Origin: Phoronis australis
Taxonomy: Eukaryota > Phoronida > Phoronidae
Direction of reading: 5' to 3'
Length of the DNA stretch: 58,004 nt
Assembly: GCA_002633005.1 (NCBI GenBank)
Contig: NMRA01001068.1
Span: 2,567-60,570 of the forward strand
Shown: piece by piece, positions 1 to 10,794 of the stretch
Position numbering within the stretch: position 1 is the first letter of the stretch
How the letters are laid out: every line of letters starts with the position of its first letter
The notes under the pieces: model-generated
The model's database searches: none
The model's input: the letters and a program-made list of their open reading frames with translations, nothing else
Told to the model about the DNA's origin: nothing
Program-made: the position numbers and the translations under genes

Positions 1-70
1 GGGGGGGCGGGCTCTGTTTTTGGCGTAGAGCAATCTTCCGTGCTTATCATAACGTTGCTGTCAATTTCAG

Positions 71-281
71 TTCAAGCGTCTCTACAGTTGAAGATGCCCA
101 AACCGGACATGCCAGAGACACAGCACACCCGTTTTGTCTTCTTAGGCGAGAATGTAAAATTGTTGTGTACGTACACTTCCACATCCGGTACAAACAAGCT
201 CGTAATAAAGAAAGACGACCAACCTGTCATGCCATCTGATGAAGAACATCATATTATAACAGCAAATTCGTCAACGGTGGG
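71..281 (+). CDS. Basigin-like exon a: Ig1, first half
   Basis: The acceptor is tttcag (65-70) and the donor gtaagc at 282. It enters at phase 1 and leaves at phase 2. It encodes the B strand VKLLCTY with the first Ig cysteine. A preceding exon must exist left of the window. Confidence 0.85.
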
Positions 282-3200
282 GTAAGCGTCTCTGTGGTTG
301 ATCCTTGGCTCATTCGTCGATTAAGTTTGTACTTGCCAACTGTCGCGCAGTATAAAGTTTTGTTTGTCCTGTCGTTCGGCCACACCTTCAAGATGATATT
401 CAAGCAAAGAATGAAGCTCTCAGAGCGTTTATGTGTTTTGCTGCGTCATTGGGTTTTAGCATAGACCCAGATGTTCCGCTTTAGGCCTATATGCGCCCAC
501 ATGTTTTTATGTGGGAGCATGTTGCCGTCATCTTTGCCCGTCCGGGCGTCCGTCGTCCGACGTTCGCAGCTGTATCTCCTAAACCCCTTCCAGGATCTTG
601 ATGAGATTTGGCAGTTGTATTCCTATGAAGCTGGCGACAGATGGCGACGAATTTCGGACCTTTCCGACTACCGGTGTGCCCCCTAGTGAAAATTTTAGTT
701 TTTTACGCTTACCTCCGTATCTTCGGAAGTCCCCAACGTATTTTCATAAAATTTGGAATATAGGCATCTATTAGTGAGATGACACTATCTAGTCTTCGGA
801 TGGATTCGACGTAGTTTGTGCCACCTAGTGGTCATTTTTACTGTTTTCGAGTCTGTTTCTTTGGCGTCCACCCCTCTATATCCACCAAACCGCTGTAAGG
901 ATGATTGTGAAAATTGGCGTGTATGTTCTCATGAAGAGGATGGCTGATGATGATTTTCCAATGACTTCGGCTACTGTGGCGCCTCTTAGGGGTAGATTTG
1001 TTTTTTTTTGGCACCCATGGCTGTATCTCCTAAACCGTTTTCAGGATCTTTACTAAATTTAGCAAGTGTATTTATACGATTTTGACAATGAACGACCACG
1101 ACTTTGACAGGGATCTGACCACCAGTGCCCCCCAGTGGCAATGTTAGTTTTTTAAGTTTACCTATGTATAGTCCTCAACGGAGTTTCATAAAATTTGGAA
1201 TATAGGCATGCATTGTTGAGGTGTCGCTATCCTCCCATTTTCGGATGGATTCGAAGTATTTTGCGCCACCTAGTTGCCATTTTTACTGTTTTCGAGTCTG
1301 TTTTTGCGTCCACCCCTCTATCAACCAAACTATTCTAAGGATGATTTTGAAAATAGGTGCATACCGTTTGCGGTGTAGGTGTGGGTGCATTTCTACGCTT
1401 TGTGTTTCTCTTGTCTAAAGAGTTTAGGGATTTTTTCGATCACTGGTAGTTTGAAAAATTGCTGTTTTAAGGCGTTAGCATGTTTTGCCAGTAGATCACG
1501 GTACTGTTTACTTCCAGAGGAAAACATCGCTTAGAGATAAGCATTCATAACGCAACTTACGAAGACAGTGGAAACTACAGGTGTAAATACGATACAGAAT
1601 CGGTGGAGTTGCTCATGGAAGTAATTAGCGGTATGCAAAAACGGACCGTGGTGACTGGTGACATCATTAAACCACGTTCATTCGCTTTTCTTCTAAGAAA
1701 AAATATTTGGAACCAAATTTTGTTTGTGAGTTGACTAAGTCATTGTGTTGTTAGAAACTTGAATTGCGTCATTCATTCAATAGCACTGCTTGATTAATGG
1801 ACACTTCACTACAAATTCTTTTGATTTAATAACTGAAGGCGACGATAGTGCAGGGTGTTTTGAAACTTATAGATGCACGTCTACCCTTACTGTTTCTTAC
1901 AGTGGTGAATGAAAGCTTCTTAGTTCTTCCCAACGTAACTACGGCAACACTCAGATGTAAAATTGTTCACAGTTCCTCTTACAAGTCCAAAGCATTGACT
2001 ACGATCTGGTTCAGGTATGAGATAGCCGGCCGTTTTAGTCGGCGAGGATTGCAAAAAGACCGAATCAATCAGAAAGCGGTAGTCGAACAAATGTTATCTT
2101 TGCAGTACCGCCAGTGTAGGCTTCTATTGTGTAGGTTTGCTATTTAAAGAGGCGGTTAATATATGTTGTCGACAAACTGACCCGACATTTTTTGGTTTCA
2201 GAAAATCTTTAGAAAACTCTTTTTATTTGCAGTTTCGGTTCTTCCAGTGTCACAGTTTCGGTCTGAATAAATTTGCAACATTAGAGCGGTAAATTTGGCA
2301 TTTCGTGAATCATTCAATGTTCATGTATATCCAAGTAATAAATGCCAGTTCTCCGAAGAACATTTAATCAGTCTCAAGCCAGGTCTGTGAAGAACATTTA
2401 ATCAGTCTCAAGCCAGGTCTGTGAAGCCCGAGCATAACTGAAGTTAATAAACACCCGTGTTCTACTAGAAGCTTAAGGAGAAAAAACAAAAATGCTAGTT
2501 ACGTTGCTTAGGCTAAATCGCTTTCTGAACGAAAAATTTCAATTCAACAAGATCAACAAACAGTCCACCGAACAACTAAGCTAAAGCTGAAAATAGATTC
2601 AAGGAATCGTAATGATTTTGTTCCTCGTCAGTGGTCCAAGTAGTTAGAGCAGTAAGCCAGGGTCCCTCATTACGTCGTACGTCAATCACCCATTTTTTCA
2701 GTTTTGCATAACCCTTGCGTTGCGTAACACAACAACATTCGTCACGTTTTGCGCCTAAAGCCTTGTTTGACGACATTGTCGTAGTGATCACGCTTGCCTG
2801 TTTCTTAGTTTAGTCTCATTTTCGCTTCGTCAATGAATGCATGAATAACACGCGAGATATGTTAAGGTCACGCGACCTTGTCTTACATAAATTGTGTCAT
2901 TGTTCGTTTTGTTGGTCTCTACTACGGAGAACCTCCCATTTAGCCACGATCAAATTAATTAATCTGTTGTTCCCTTTTTCCAGAAAACTTGGGACTGGTC
3001 AATTGGAGGAAGTCTTGAATGATACTAATATCCAAGTTTCCAAGGAAGAATTAAATATAGCTAACTTGCATTACAGTGAGTATTACTTATCACCAATCCG
3101 TCATGAAATGAATGAGCTTACAAATTTGTCATTTATGTCGTCCGTCCGTCCACCGTCCCTCCAGTGTCCGGCGTTTAGGGTCCACTGCTGTATATCCAAA

Positions 3201-6200
3201 ACCCCTTGATGGAAGTTCGTGAAAATTGTCAGCCATGTTTCTTTTGGTCTAGGGCACAACAAGAATATTCTGAATCCCAGGTATGATATGAACCAATTTT
3301 CGGACGGACGCGACTACCACTGTGCCCCCTTGTGGCTATTTTGTTTTTTTTAGGTTAACATCTATATCTAACGTGTTCCTTAACGAATTTTCTTGAAATT
3401 TGTCAAATCTGTGTCTATTATGAAGGCGACTGCACCTTCCTGTTTTCGAATGGAATCGGTGTATTCTGCGCCACCTAGTGGTAATTTTTACTGTTTTCGA
3501 GTCTCATTTTCATTAGCATCCGATTCTCTATCCGCCAAACCGCTAAAAATCATAAAAATTGGCAGATGTATGAGAAGCTCAGGAAGGCAACTCCGACTTC
3601 TGATGCAGCTTTATATATTTTTGTTAAATTTGACAAGTGCATTTCTATGAACGTGTAACTTAGGCCGGATCTGGGCACCACTGTGCACCCTGGGTGCAAT
3701 TTTATTTTGAGTCTTGCCTCTGTTTTTTGGGATTCCCTGGAAGGATTTTTGTGAAATTTGGCAAATGGGTATCTATCATAGGAGACGACGACGCCTTCCT
3801 GTTTTCAGGGGGATACAATGTATTTTTCGCCACCCAGTGGCAATTTTTATCATTTTCATGTCTCGTCTTTTTGCCTCTCTCTCTCCATCTGCGAAAATAC
3901 TTTAAGGATCATTATGAAAATTGGCAGATGTGTTCCTACAGGGTAGAGCACGACTGACGATGATTTTCAGATGGGTCCAACTGCTTTGGCAGTCTCTAGT
4001 AGTATTTTTGCCTGTGGTTCAATATCTATGAAGCTCCTGGCTCTATGTTCATGAAAGTTGGTATGTGTTTGTAAGGAGAGTCCAACTGACGTGGATTTTT
4101 GAACAAATCCGACTACTGTGGAGTCCCTTGGTAAAAATTTTGGTTTTCTGTGCCAGCTGCGCTTGACAATGAAGAAAACTGCCAACTGTTATTTAAAGAA
4201 CTAAAACACTCTTGTTAGAGGATGCTCACTTGAAGTAACCTTAGGGACGAGACAGGTTGGAGTTGGTTATCGTTATTTTTTGTAATAAGGACGGAGTCTG
4301 CTTTGACCATCCAGAGACGAGAAGTGGTCAAAAATGCAGAGACTCAAAACTGGAATTCTGCGTGTTGCTGTTGCAACGGTTACATGTATATTGTTATTAC
4401 GATAACCAAAGTGCCAACCAAGCCTGTCAATCATTACATGGCTTAGTTCGTTTGCATCTAATAATCAGTTTTCACACCCACATGACTTCTTTTGCAGAAA
4501 AAAACGAGAATCTCGGGGAGTATTTGTGCGAAGTTAAGCCAGGAATAAATGCACGTGTTTGGAATTACACAGTGACTATCAACGGTAATGTAATAAGTGA
4601 TATTTTTAAACATTTTTTACGACACAAGCCATATTAGGATTTTCTGTCCATTAGAGTGAGAGATTTTCTTATTTTTTATGACTGTTCACCGTTAAGTGGA
4701 GAAGCTATTTATCCAGGAGTATTTAGAAGACACTCTTTGGTTTGCTGGTTCGGATAAAACGCAATATGCGGAAGTTACGTCATCGCAATACTTCATCCTG
4801 TCAAAAACTGTGGGTTCTTGTCGTGATCCCTATTTTACTTTCATTTCGGCGCCTACTGTCTTTCCGTTGCAGCTGCTGCTGGTGTGGAGCCTATGCCCGA
4901 GTCCAAAAAAGGCGTGCAGGGAAGTCGGTTAGAGGTGAAGTTTATCGTCTACGGCTTTCCATTAGATATCACCTGGACGCATAACAACGAGACTATCGTG
5001 TTTGACGACAGGCGCTACGGTATGTGAAGGAAATGGTTGTCGCCATGGATGGCATTATAGTAGAAAAAGGGAAACGGTTATAGGAAAATCCTCGGGTCAG
5101 CATTGAAAACAGGGAGGCAAATTTTGGGTTATTGTTTCATTCGATTCTAACCCAACACTCAATAAACAACCATTATCTTGGCTATGTCAATTCAAGAACT
5201 TTATGTTTTTAAATAGACAGCTGTATTTTCAGTTAACATCCACAGGCAAATTTTTTAATCGTTTCACCAATACCAGTCTGACTGAGGTCCCTTATATAAC
5301 CTGAGACTAAACCCTGCCTTAGGCAATAGGAATGATACTTCATGGATACAACCTCCGTGTAGTGATCGCACTGAATATGGTACTGACACATTTTGAACGT
5401 TTTTACTGAAATTAATTCTAAAAACCCGATGTTCTGTTTCCCGTTTAAAAGAGCCAAAATAATTGAGAGAAAGTTCAAAATCAATGTACTTAACCGAATT
5501 ACGCAACATACGACTAGTGTTGTGATGTGATATCACAAATATAGCACAAGGCTAGTATACAAGTCTCAAATCAGCGCCACCTATGGTGGAGGAGTATCTG
5601 GTGTAAAGTGCACTGAGACGTTCTTCATAACGAATTGCGTGGGCGAAGTTGAGGCGAAGAGGCCGTAACCTTTTCAGACGCGCTGTGAAATGGCGCGATC
5701 TTGACTTGCATTTCATTGATGAATATATCGTGGATGAAAATTCATCAAATATTCCTACTTCGTATTTTTTTAAAACGCAAAGGCGTGCTCATTTTCCGTA
5801 TACGTAAGACATGCAGTCAATTTCGGGTGCGCATGAAGTTCAAACAAAAAGTTTTAATGTCCGAGCGTTGTTTTCGGCATATGTATACCAGTCAGTACAT
5901 CTAATAACGGAAGTATCGTTTATTCTTGCAAGCTAAACTATGAAATTACACTTGTCTCAAAAATTTTAGATATTTTCGGAGTAGTGAATCTTAATCGGAG
6001 CAGTGAACCTTCAGAATAGTGAACCTTCGGAATAATGAACATTCGGAATAGTGAACCTTCGGAATAATGAACATTCGGAATTGTGAACCTTCGGAATAGT
6101 GAACCTTCGTAGGCTAATAGTGAACCTTCGGAACAGTGGGATGTTCCCATTCCCAGCGATGTAAGCAACTTACGTAACGCACTAAAATACAACCAGATAA

Positions 6201-9075
6201 AAGATTTCGTGAAGTCATTCTCCGACTAAATATTTCCCTCTGAGTATGTAGCGAGGTGTAATCACTCATTTAAGCACGCCTGATTTGAAAGTTTGGCAGG
6301 AGCTAGGTAACGCGAGACCGTTCTCTTTCTGGGCCACATTACAGCGGAATTTGAGTTCCGTTCTTTATAGTGTCGACCTTTGCAAAACATCAAAGGTCCA
6401 TCGTCTTAGAAATCCGAACCACCCCTGCGCAATGCTGTCTACGGGGTTGCATAGTGACAGCAATGTTAACGGTACTTTGTACAGTTCCCCTGTGGTGTGT
6501 TAGTCCCTGCTTTGATGACGTTACTCTGTGCCGTCAAAGAAACGAAAATTGTTTTAAATTACCGCTTTCAGCTATAAAACTGGCCTCAATTTATTCCCGA
6601 CTAGGACAGGAAGTGGTACAGGACTTGAAAATAACTGGCATGTTGTCATAGCCAAAACTCGTCTCATTAAATGATGACCTCCGCAATAAGCAAAACTGTT
6701 TAGCCTGGACTCAGTGGCGGATCTACGGAGGGGGGGTTCAGGGGGTTTAAACCCCCCNTGATACCTAATTGTTTATTGTCGCTTTTAATAATAGACTATG
6801 AGTTGAGAGCACCATCGTTCGCCAGTTTTTCTCGTAACGAGACAGAACACATGTTTATTTCCGGACTAACAGTACAGGTCTTCGTTCTTAAACAACTTGA
6901 GGCTGCTGTTACGCGATCATCTGATATTCAAGTTTTTACGCCCCGTCGGTGTTCCTTAATTATGCTCTTGAATATTTGGAAATTGTCTAAACCCCTGTAT
7001 ACACACCACACTTTTTCGTAATGTACGACTTTTCGTATGCTAAAAAAGGTGTGTGTAAGCAGATGTTCCAACAAAAATTTTTGCTGGTGGCATGACTCAT
7101 ACCCAGATGTGCACAATAAGGTTTCACGAAACTTATGTGCCAAGTTTCAGATGTGACGAAATCGAGAAGGGTTTTTAATTATCTTAAGAAAAACTCCAGA
7201 GACATGTTAAGTGCCAGAAACTTACCAGGGTGCATGGAAATTTCACTATTTGGCTACAAAAACAAAAAAAATATCTTACACGGGAGGGGAAACCCCCTCC
7301 CGACCTCCCCACGCTCGGCGCCACGCGCATAGGATTCGACCTTGGCGGGAATCCTAAACCCCACCCTTGGTGAAAACGTAGATCCGCCACTGCTGGACTC
7401 GAGCTATTGCCAAGTGTAGTAACTGCAAGCCTTTGCTGCTTTGTCAGAAATCAAAGCGTACAATCAAAACGTGTTTTGCTGATGTGATTTAATCGTTTCA
7501 GTTGGGATCGATAAGACTGCCACTCGCAGCCTAGTTAATAATACGTTGACTTTTACATCGCTGGAATACAGTGACCGCGGTTATTACGTGTGTAACGTCA
7601 GTAACGAATACGGGTCAAAAGGTTCCGAAATACTGATCAGAGTGAAAGGTAAGTGTGTACAATTTAATCGAACGTCTGCTTACCCCTGCTTTCTTTTACA
7701 GAGTGGAAGAAAATGCGGTTTGTGAGAAAAGTAATATGTTCATAAAATTGGATTGTATTGAGTAAGAATAAATACATCAGTCGACAAACGGAATATGGTG
7801 ACGAGAAAACCATGTGTTTTGCGTGTGCAGTAGACGAACTCGGTTGAATGCAAAGCTTGGTTCTGGAATGGAACTCTCTGCAACGGAGCTGCTTGTATAC
7901 ATGTAAGTGCGCCCAGATCACTGACGTCATAATGTTCAGCAGCATGCGCCAACTTGACTCGTGTGTCTTTTTATTGCTTTTAGATCCTCTGGCCGCATTG
8001 TGGCCATTTCTAGGTATCCTCGTTCAAGCAATTGTCCTCTTTCTGCTTATCTTCTTCTGCGAGAAAAGGAAACAGAAAACCGAGGGTCCTAGTGGTGCTC
8101 CCACGTCACACGATAACCCGTGAGTTTTTAGACCTATGGTGTTGTATTTAACAACAGCAATGGATTCACAAAAGTTCATGGTTACGTGAAGGTAAATTTC
8201 CCAAACGCGTAGCGGCCCTGATGATTCTATAGTATTTACCCACAATCTTGAGCATCGGACAAGCACAGGGGGCTATTAATTGTACACTACGGCCATACTG
8301 ATTAATATTTTACATTAAAATTAGTTTCCGTTTGACATTCTCACTTGGGGCCTGCTTCAAGACAGATAATACGTCTTGCGCACTCACTTCACAATTACTA
8401 AATAAAGGTTTAATCGTGTTATTATTAACACAACATTGCTTGGAAATAATTTGTACGAGTTTTCTCAGCAAGTAGCAGATATGGGTTTATTCTCAGAAAC
8501 ATTGTTCTTTTGCTAATGTGAGTTTTTAAATTATTTTTCAGAAATAGTTACGTAGACCAACTTTCTGTCCTAAGTCTTTTAAGACGTAGAGCAGAAAAGT
8601 GACTTAAAAGTCAAGGTCTGTTTCATGAAAAGTAGCTTAAAAGTCACTTATCATGAAATAGACCCCTGACGTCATAAAGATTCACTGTTGCATAGTGAGT
8701 TGTGATGTATGGAAGCTTTAAGTGGGTCGTGATATATCCTTCTTCATATGTCCGAGTAGATAATAGTTCAGTTATACTATGCGTTTTCTACCTCACCAAT
8801 AGAGGGGAGGTGAACCCGGGATATGGGGTTTACCTTTTGTTATTGGGCGTCTCATAGCACGCATTGGGCAAAGGTGGTGAAAAACCTGACGTTTGTCGCG
8901 TCCACCTGTCTTTTTTGCAAACTATATGCTGTGGAAAAGGTGATTTTAATTATTTTAAAGTATAACCACCAACTTTCTAATATGTCCTCTGATTATTCAT
9001 TTCAGTGCCATACAAGATGACGAGAACGTCAGAAGACGGTACGCTCCTGGAGCTTCTCACGTGGCTAACACGTGA
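71..9075 (+). CDS. Basigin/neuroplastin-like Ig membrane glycoprotein, partial (5' end outside window)
   Basis: Nine exons join in phase: 71-281, 1518-1630, 1903-2014, 2984-3075, 4498-4584, 4873-5019, 7502-7648, 7984-8119, 9006-9075, giving 370 residues and a stop. Residues about 1-107, 108-204 and 205-302 are three Ig domains (for example LEISIHNATYEDSGNYRCKY in the first). Residues about 303-330 carry DPLAALWPFLGI, a hydrophobic helix and CEKRKQK, the signature transmembrane segment of basigin, neuroplastin and embigin; members of this family chaperone monocarboxylate transporters or Ca-ATPases at the plasma membrane. Every domain boundary lies at a phase-1 intron, as is usual for Ig genes. 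The first exon opens with a phase-1 acceptor, so the signal peptide lies upstream. Odd points: Ig3 lacks its B-strand Cys, and the membrane Glu typical of the family is Gln. The family is well supported; which paralogue it is cannot be told. Confidence 0.88.
487..1412 (+). repeat. Modular CTAGTGGC repeat, copy 1 (in basigin-like intron)
   Basis: It starts with a hairpin (ATGCGCCCACATG, then CATGTGGG-like arm) and a GTCCGTCC tract. Degenerate modules of about 145 bp follow, each holding a phrase like TTTCATAAAATTTGGAAT and ending in a CTAGTGGC-type motif. The end, GTGGGTGCATTTCTACGC, matches the ends of copies 3 and 4. It is diverged, so an old insertion. Confidence 0.75.
1518..1630 (+). CDS. 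Basigin-like exon b: Ig1, second half
   Basis: The acceptor is cttccag and the donor gtatgc. It reads LEISIHNATYEDSGNYRCKY, the E-F strands with the DxGxYxC motif. It joins exon a as a Gly codon split 2+1 and leaves at phase 1. Confidence 0.9.
1903..2014 (+). CDS. Basigin-like exon c: Ig2, B-C strands
   Basis: The acceptor is ttcttacag and the donor gtatga. It encodes TTATLRCKIV and LTTIWFR, giving the first Ig2 cysteine and the core Trp. Phase 1 in, phase 2 out. Confidence 0.88.
2355..2422 (+). repeat. 34-bp tandem duplication
   Basis: Two identical consecutive units begin GAAGAACATTTAATCAG. It lies in the intron between exons c and d of the basigin-like gene. Confidence 0.85.
2984..3075 (+). 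CDS. Basigin-like exon d: Ig2, middle
   Basis: The acceptor is ctttttccag and the donor gtgagt. It encodes VSKEELNIANLHY, the E strand of Ig2. Phase 2 in, phase 1 out. Confidence 0.86.
3135..4185 (+). repeat. Modular CTAGTGGC repeat, copy 2 (truncated)
   Basis: It begins in the GTCCGTCC tract without the hairpin seen in the other copies. It continues through several degenerate modules (GCGCCACCTAGTGG near 3468, CACCCAGTGGC near 3831). It is the most decayed copy and its right end is indistinct. It sits in the intron splitting Ig2. Confidence 0.65.
4498..4584 (+). CDS. Basigin-like exon e: Ig2, F-G strands
   Basis: The acceptor is cttttgcag and the donor gtaatg. It encodes LGEYLCEVKPG and WNYTVTIN, the second Ig2 cysteine and the G strand. 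Phase 1 at both ends. Ig2 is therefore split over three exons. Confidence 0.88.
4873..5019 (+). CDS. Basigin-like exon f: Ig3, first half
   Basis: The acceptor is ccgttgcag and the donor gtatgt. It reads LEVKFIVYGFPLDITW, an Ig B-C segment. The position where the B-strand cysteine normally sits is Phe (or Val). Phase 1 at both ends, 147 nt. Confidence 0.86.
5695..6437 (+). repeat. Dispersed repeat X, copy 1, with internal minisatellite
   Basis: This segment recurs in reverse orientation at 19135-19890. Shared landmarks are TTCATCAA plus ATTCCTACTTC, CTCATTTTCCGTAT, an internal array of AGTGAACCTTCGGAAT-type units (5990-6140), GGGCCACATTACA and GGTGGTTCGAAT (reversed). No coding potential is recognised. 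Confidence 0.7.
6712..7392 (+). mobile_element. hAT-like non-autonomous transposon with target duplication
   Basis: The ends are CAGTGGCGGATCTACG and CGTAGATCCGCCACTG, near-perfect inverted repeats. CTGGACT flanks both sides (6705-6711 and 7393-7399), or CTGGACTC as 8 bp if the first element base is shared; 8-bp duplications are typical of hAT elements. There is no transposase ORF. An ambiguous base sits at 6758. It lies in the intron between exons f and g. Confidence 0.8.
7502..7648 (+). CDS. Basigin-like exon g: Ig3, second half
   Basis: The acceptor is cgtttcag and the donor gtaagt. It reads LTFTSLEYSDRGYYVCNVS and SKGSEILIRVK, the E-F-G strands with an F-strand Cys. Phase 1 at both ends, also 147 nt. 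Confidence 0.9.
7984..8119 (+). CDS. Basigin-like exon h: transmembrane segment
   Basis: The acceptor is gcttttag and the donor gtgagt. It encodes DPLAALWPFLGI, a hydrophobic run, then CEKRKQK. The ALWPFLGI and EKR flanks match basigin/neuroplastin. The helix has Gln where those proteins carry Glu. Confidence 0.93.
8612..8668. repeat. Short imperfect palindrome
   Basis: AGGTCTGTTTCATGAAA and TTTCATGA-type arms with AGACCCC face each other around AGTAGCTTAAAAGTCACTT. It may be a minimal foldback element. It lies in the last intron of the basigin-like gene. Confidence 0.5.
9006..9075 (+). CDS. Basigin-like exon i: C-terminal tail and stop
   Basis: The acceptor is atttcag. With the split Pro codon it reads AIQDDENVRRRYAPGASH and ends in TGA at 9073-9075. 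An acidic stretch followed by NVRRR resembles the tail of basigin/neuroplastin. Confidence 0.85.
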
Positions 9076-9112
9076 CAATTTCGATGATGCATGAGTATCA
9101 AACATGCTTGAG

Positions 9113-9118
9113 ATTAAA
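9113..9118 (+). promoter_or_regulatory. Candidate poly(A) signal ATTAAA
   Basis: The common variant hexamer ATTAAA lies 38 bases after the basigin-like stop. I see no closer AATAAA. Its use is unproven. Confidence 0.3.
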
Positions 9119-9131
9119 ACAGTTTTATGAA

Positions 9132-9195
9132 TGGCATATAGACGAATACACTGTACACATGTATGGCATATAGACGAATACACTGTACAAATGTA
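9132..9195 (+). repeat. 32-bp tandem duplication in the presumed 3' UTR
   Basis: Two units begin TGGCATATAGACGAATACAC and differ at one base near the end of the unit. They lie 57 bases after the basigin-like stop. Confidence 0.85.
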
Positions 9196-9199
9196 AAAA

Positions 9200-10790
9200 G
9201 TAGTAAGAAAAACAAAGTTAGTGATGGAGAAAATGTTTTAATTAGAAATATGAATGTAGTCTAACAGTAATGTATATGGAATTGAACTAGAAGTTAAAAC
9301 AGTATTATTGTGGAACACTGCTGTCCGTAATGGACACCAAATGTTTGTTAAAGAACCAGTTTTAATCCTTTTGTCATCAGAAAAAAAAAAACTGGAGCTC
9401 GTCTCTCGACCAGAGCTTTATGCAGCTGAGCTAACATCAATACAACCTCTTTCGTGTGATGCATTAGGCTACTCGTCAATCTATCATTAGGAACAGTGCT
9501 AAGGCTACGATTTGGCACACACTATGGCAGCAGTGTGGACCTAAGTGATTATAACACTTAAGGAGACAAAATCTATTCCAAAAGACATGGAAACCGACAT
9601 GTCGCCGCCCAGGTCCTTCTGATTGAGTATTCGAAAGTCGAAATCTACTGTGGATGTGTCTATTGTTCTCAGTGTTCTAGAGTACAGTGTGGTTTATGTG
9701 GACGAATCCTTAGTCCAATCTTGCACTTGATGACCCCACCATTAGAGTGGCAAGTTCGAGTCTGAACGCGAAATGTCGAGTTTTATTGGAGATCTTGAGT
9801 TTGTACCTTGAATCTAGAGGTCGTCAAGTGGAAACTTGGAACAGACCGTTGTCCATCTTAACCGTAAGTACTGTAGTACACAAGAATAGACATATGTCTT
9901 GAGTTTGCACAAAAATAGACCAGAAAATATCAAAAATACCTTCGAGTTCCATTTCGAATACAAAGATTTGACCCTGGGTCCAGTAGTCAACTTCTGATAA
10001 TGTAAATATCATTGGTTTTGTAACCAGTCGTGTGCAGATGGGGATGTTGTTTTAGTTTTGTATTTTCTGTTCAGTTAGGACGTTTTAGACAAGTCCCCCA
10101 ACCGTGAGTTTTGTTTATACTTCATAAAATAAACAAAAATCTGATTTTTCTGTGAGTTCTCTGACTACAAAGTAATACGGGCTTTTGAAGCGACAAACGA
10201 AGAAATTTATTCGTGACTGATTTCGTTTGTCGTAAAAACACCTTCAGTCTCAAACGGTGATTCGACGCATTATAAGTCACACAAACAGGTGTTATATAGT
10301 GGACATTTTGACAGTGCAAAACCCGACCGAGTGGCAATGTGCTTTTTGTCACTTCTCATGTCGAAAATCACATGAAAAGCACGGCACTTTAAACTAGCAT
10401 TGCCACGGCAAAGCATAAGGGGGTTACGTCCAGTTGATTACAAAAAGCCATCCTAAAGCGTTTGGTCCACTCCCTGTGCAAAGTAGCCAAAGATATTATA
10501 GTTACAAGTATCATTGAAGTAGCCTCGGTCGCCACTCATTTTACACACGGCTTTCACGCTCCTGTGAAATCCATAACCTCCGATTGACTAAACGATCTCT
10601 GACATCACTACGCGCAACTAAAAAGTCTGACTCAACAAAAGTACTGTGAACATCAAGAGGATGATTTCAGGTGGTTTGAGCTCAGTTCATTTATGTCAAA
10701 TGCACAAATTTTCTTATATTTCGGAGACTGTACTTGTGATATCCGGAAGCAACATACTGTGAAGTTTGTGGTTGGGTACTTTTGCACCCT
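9200..10790. other. Intergenic, nothing recognised
   Basis: AT-rich sequence with only short chance reading frames. I see no exon, RNA gene or repeat that I can support. Confidence 0.5.
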
Positions 10791-10794
10791 ACTT

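Noticed and set aside
4257-4637. 126-codon plus-strand frame
   Set aside because: Mostly intron; only its 3' part (4498-4584) is a real exon, the Ig2 F-G strands of the basigin-like gene.
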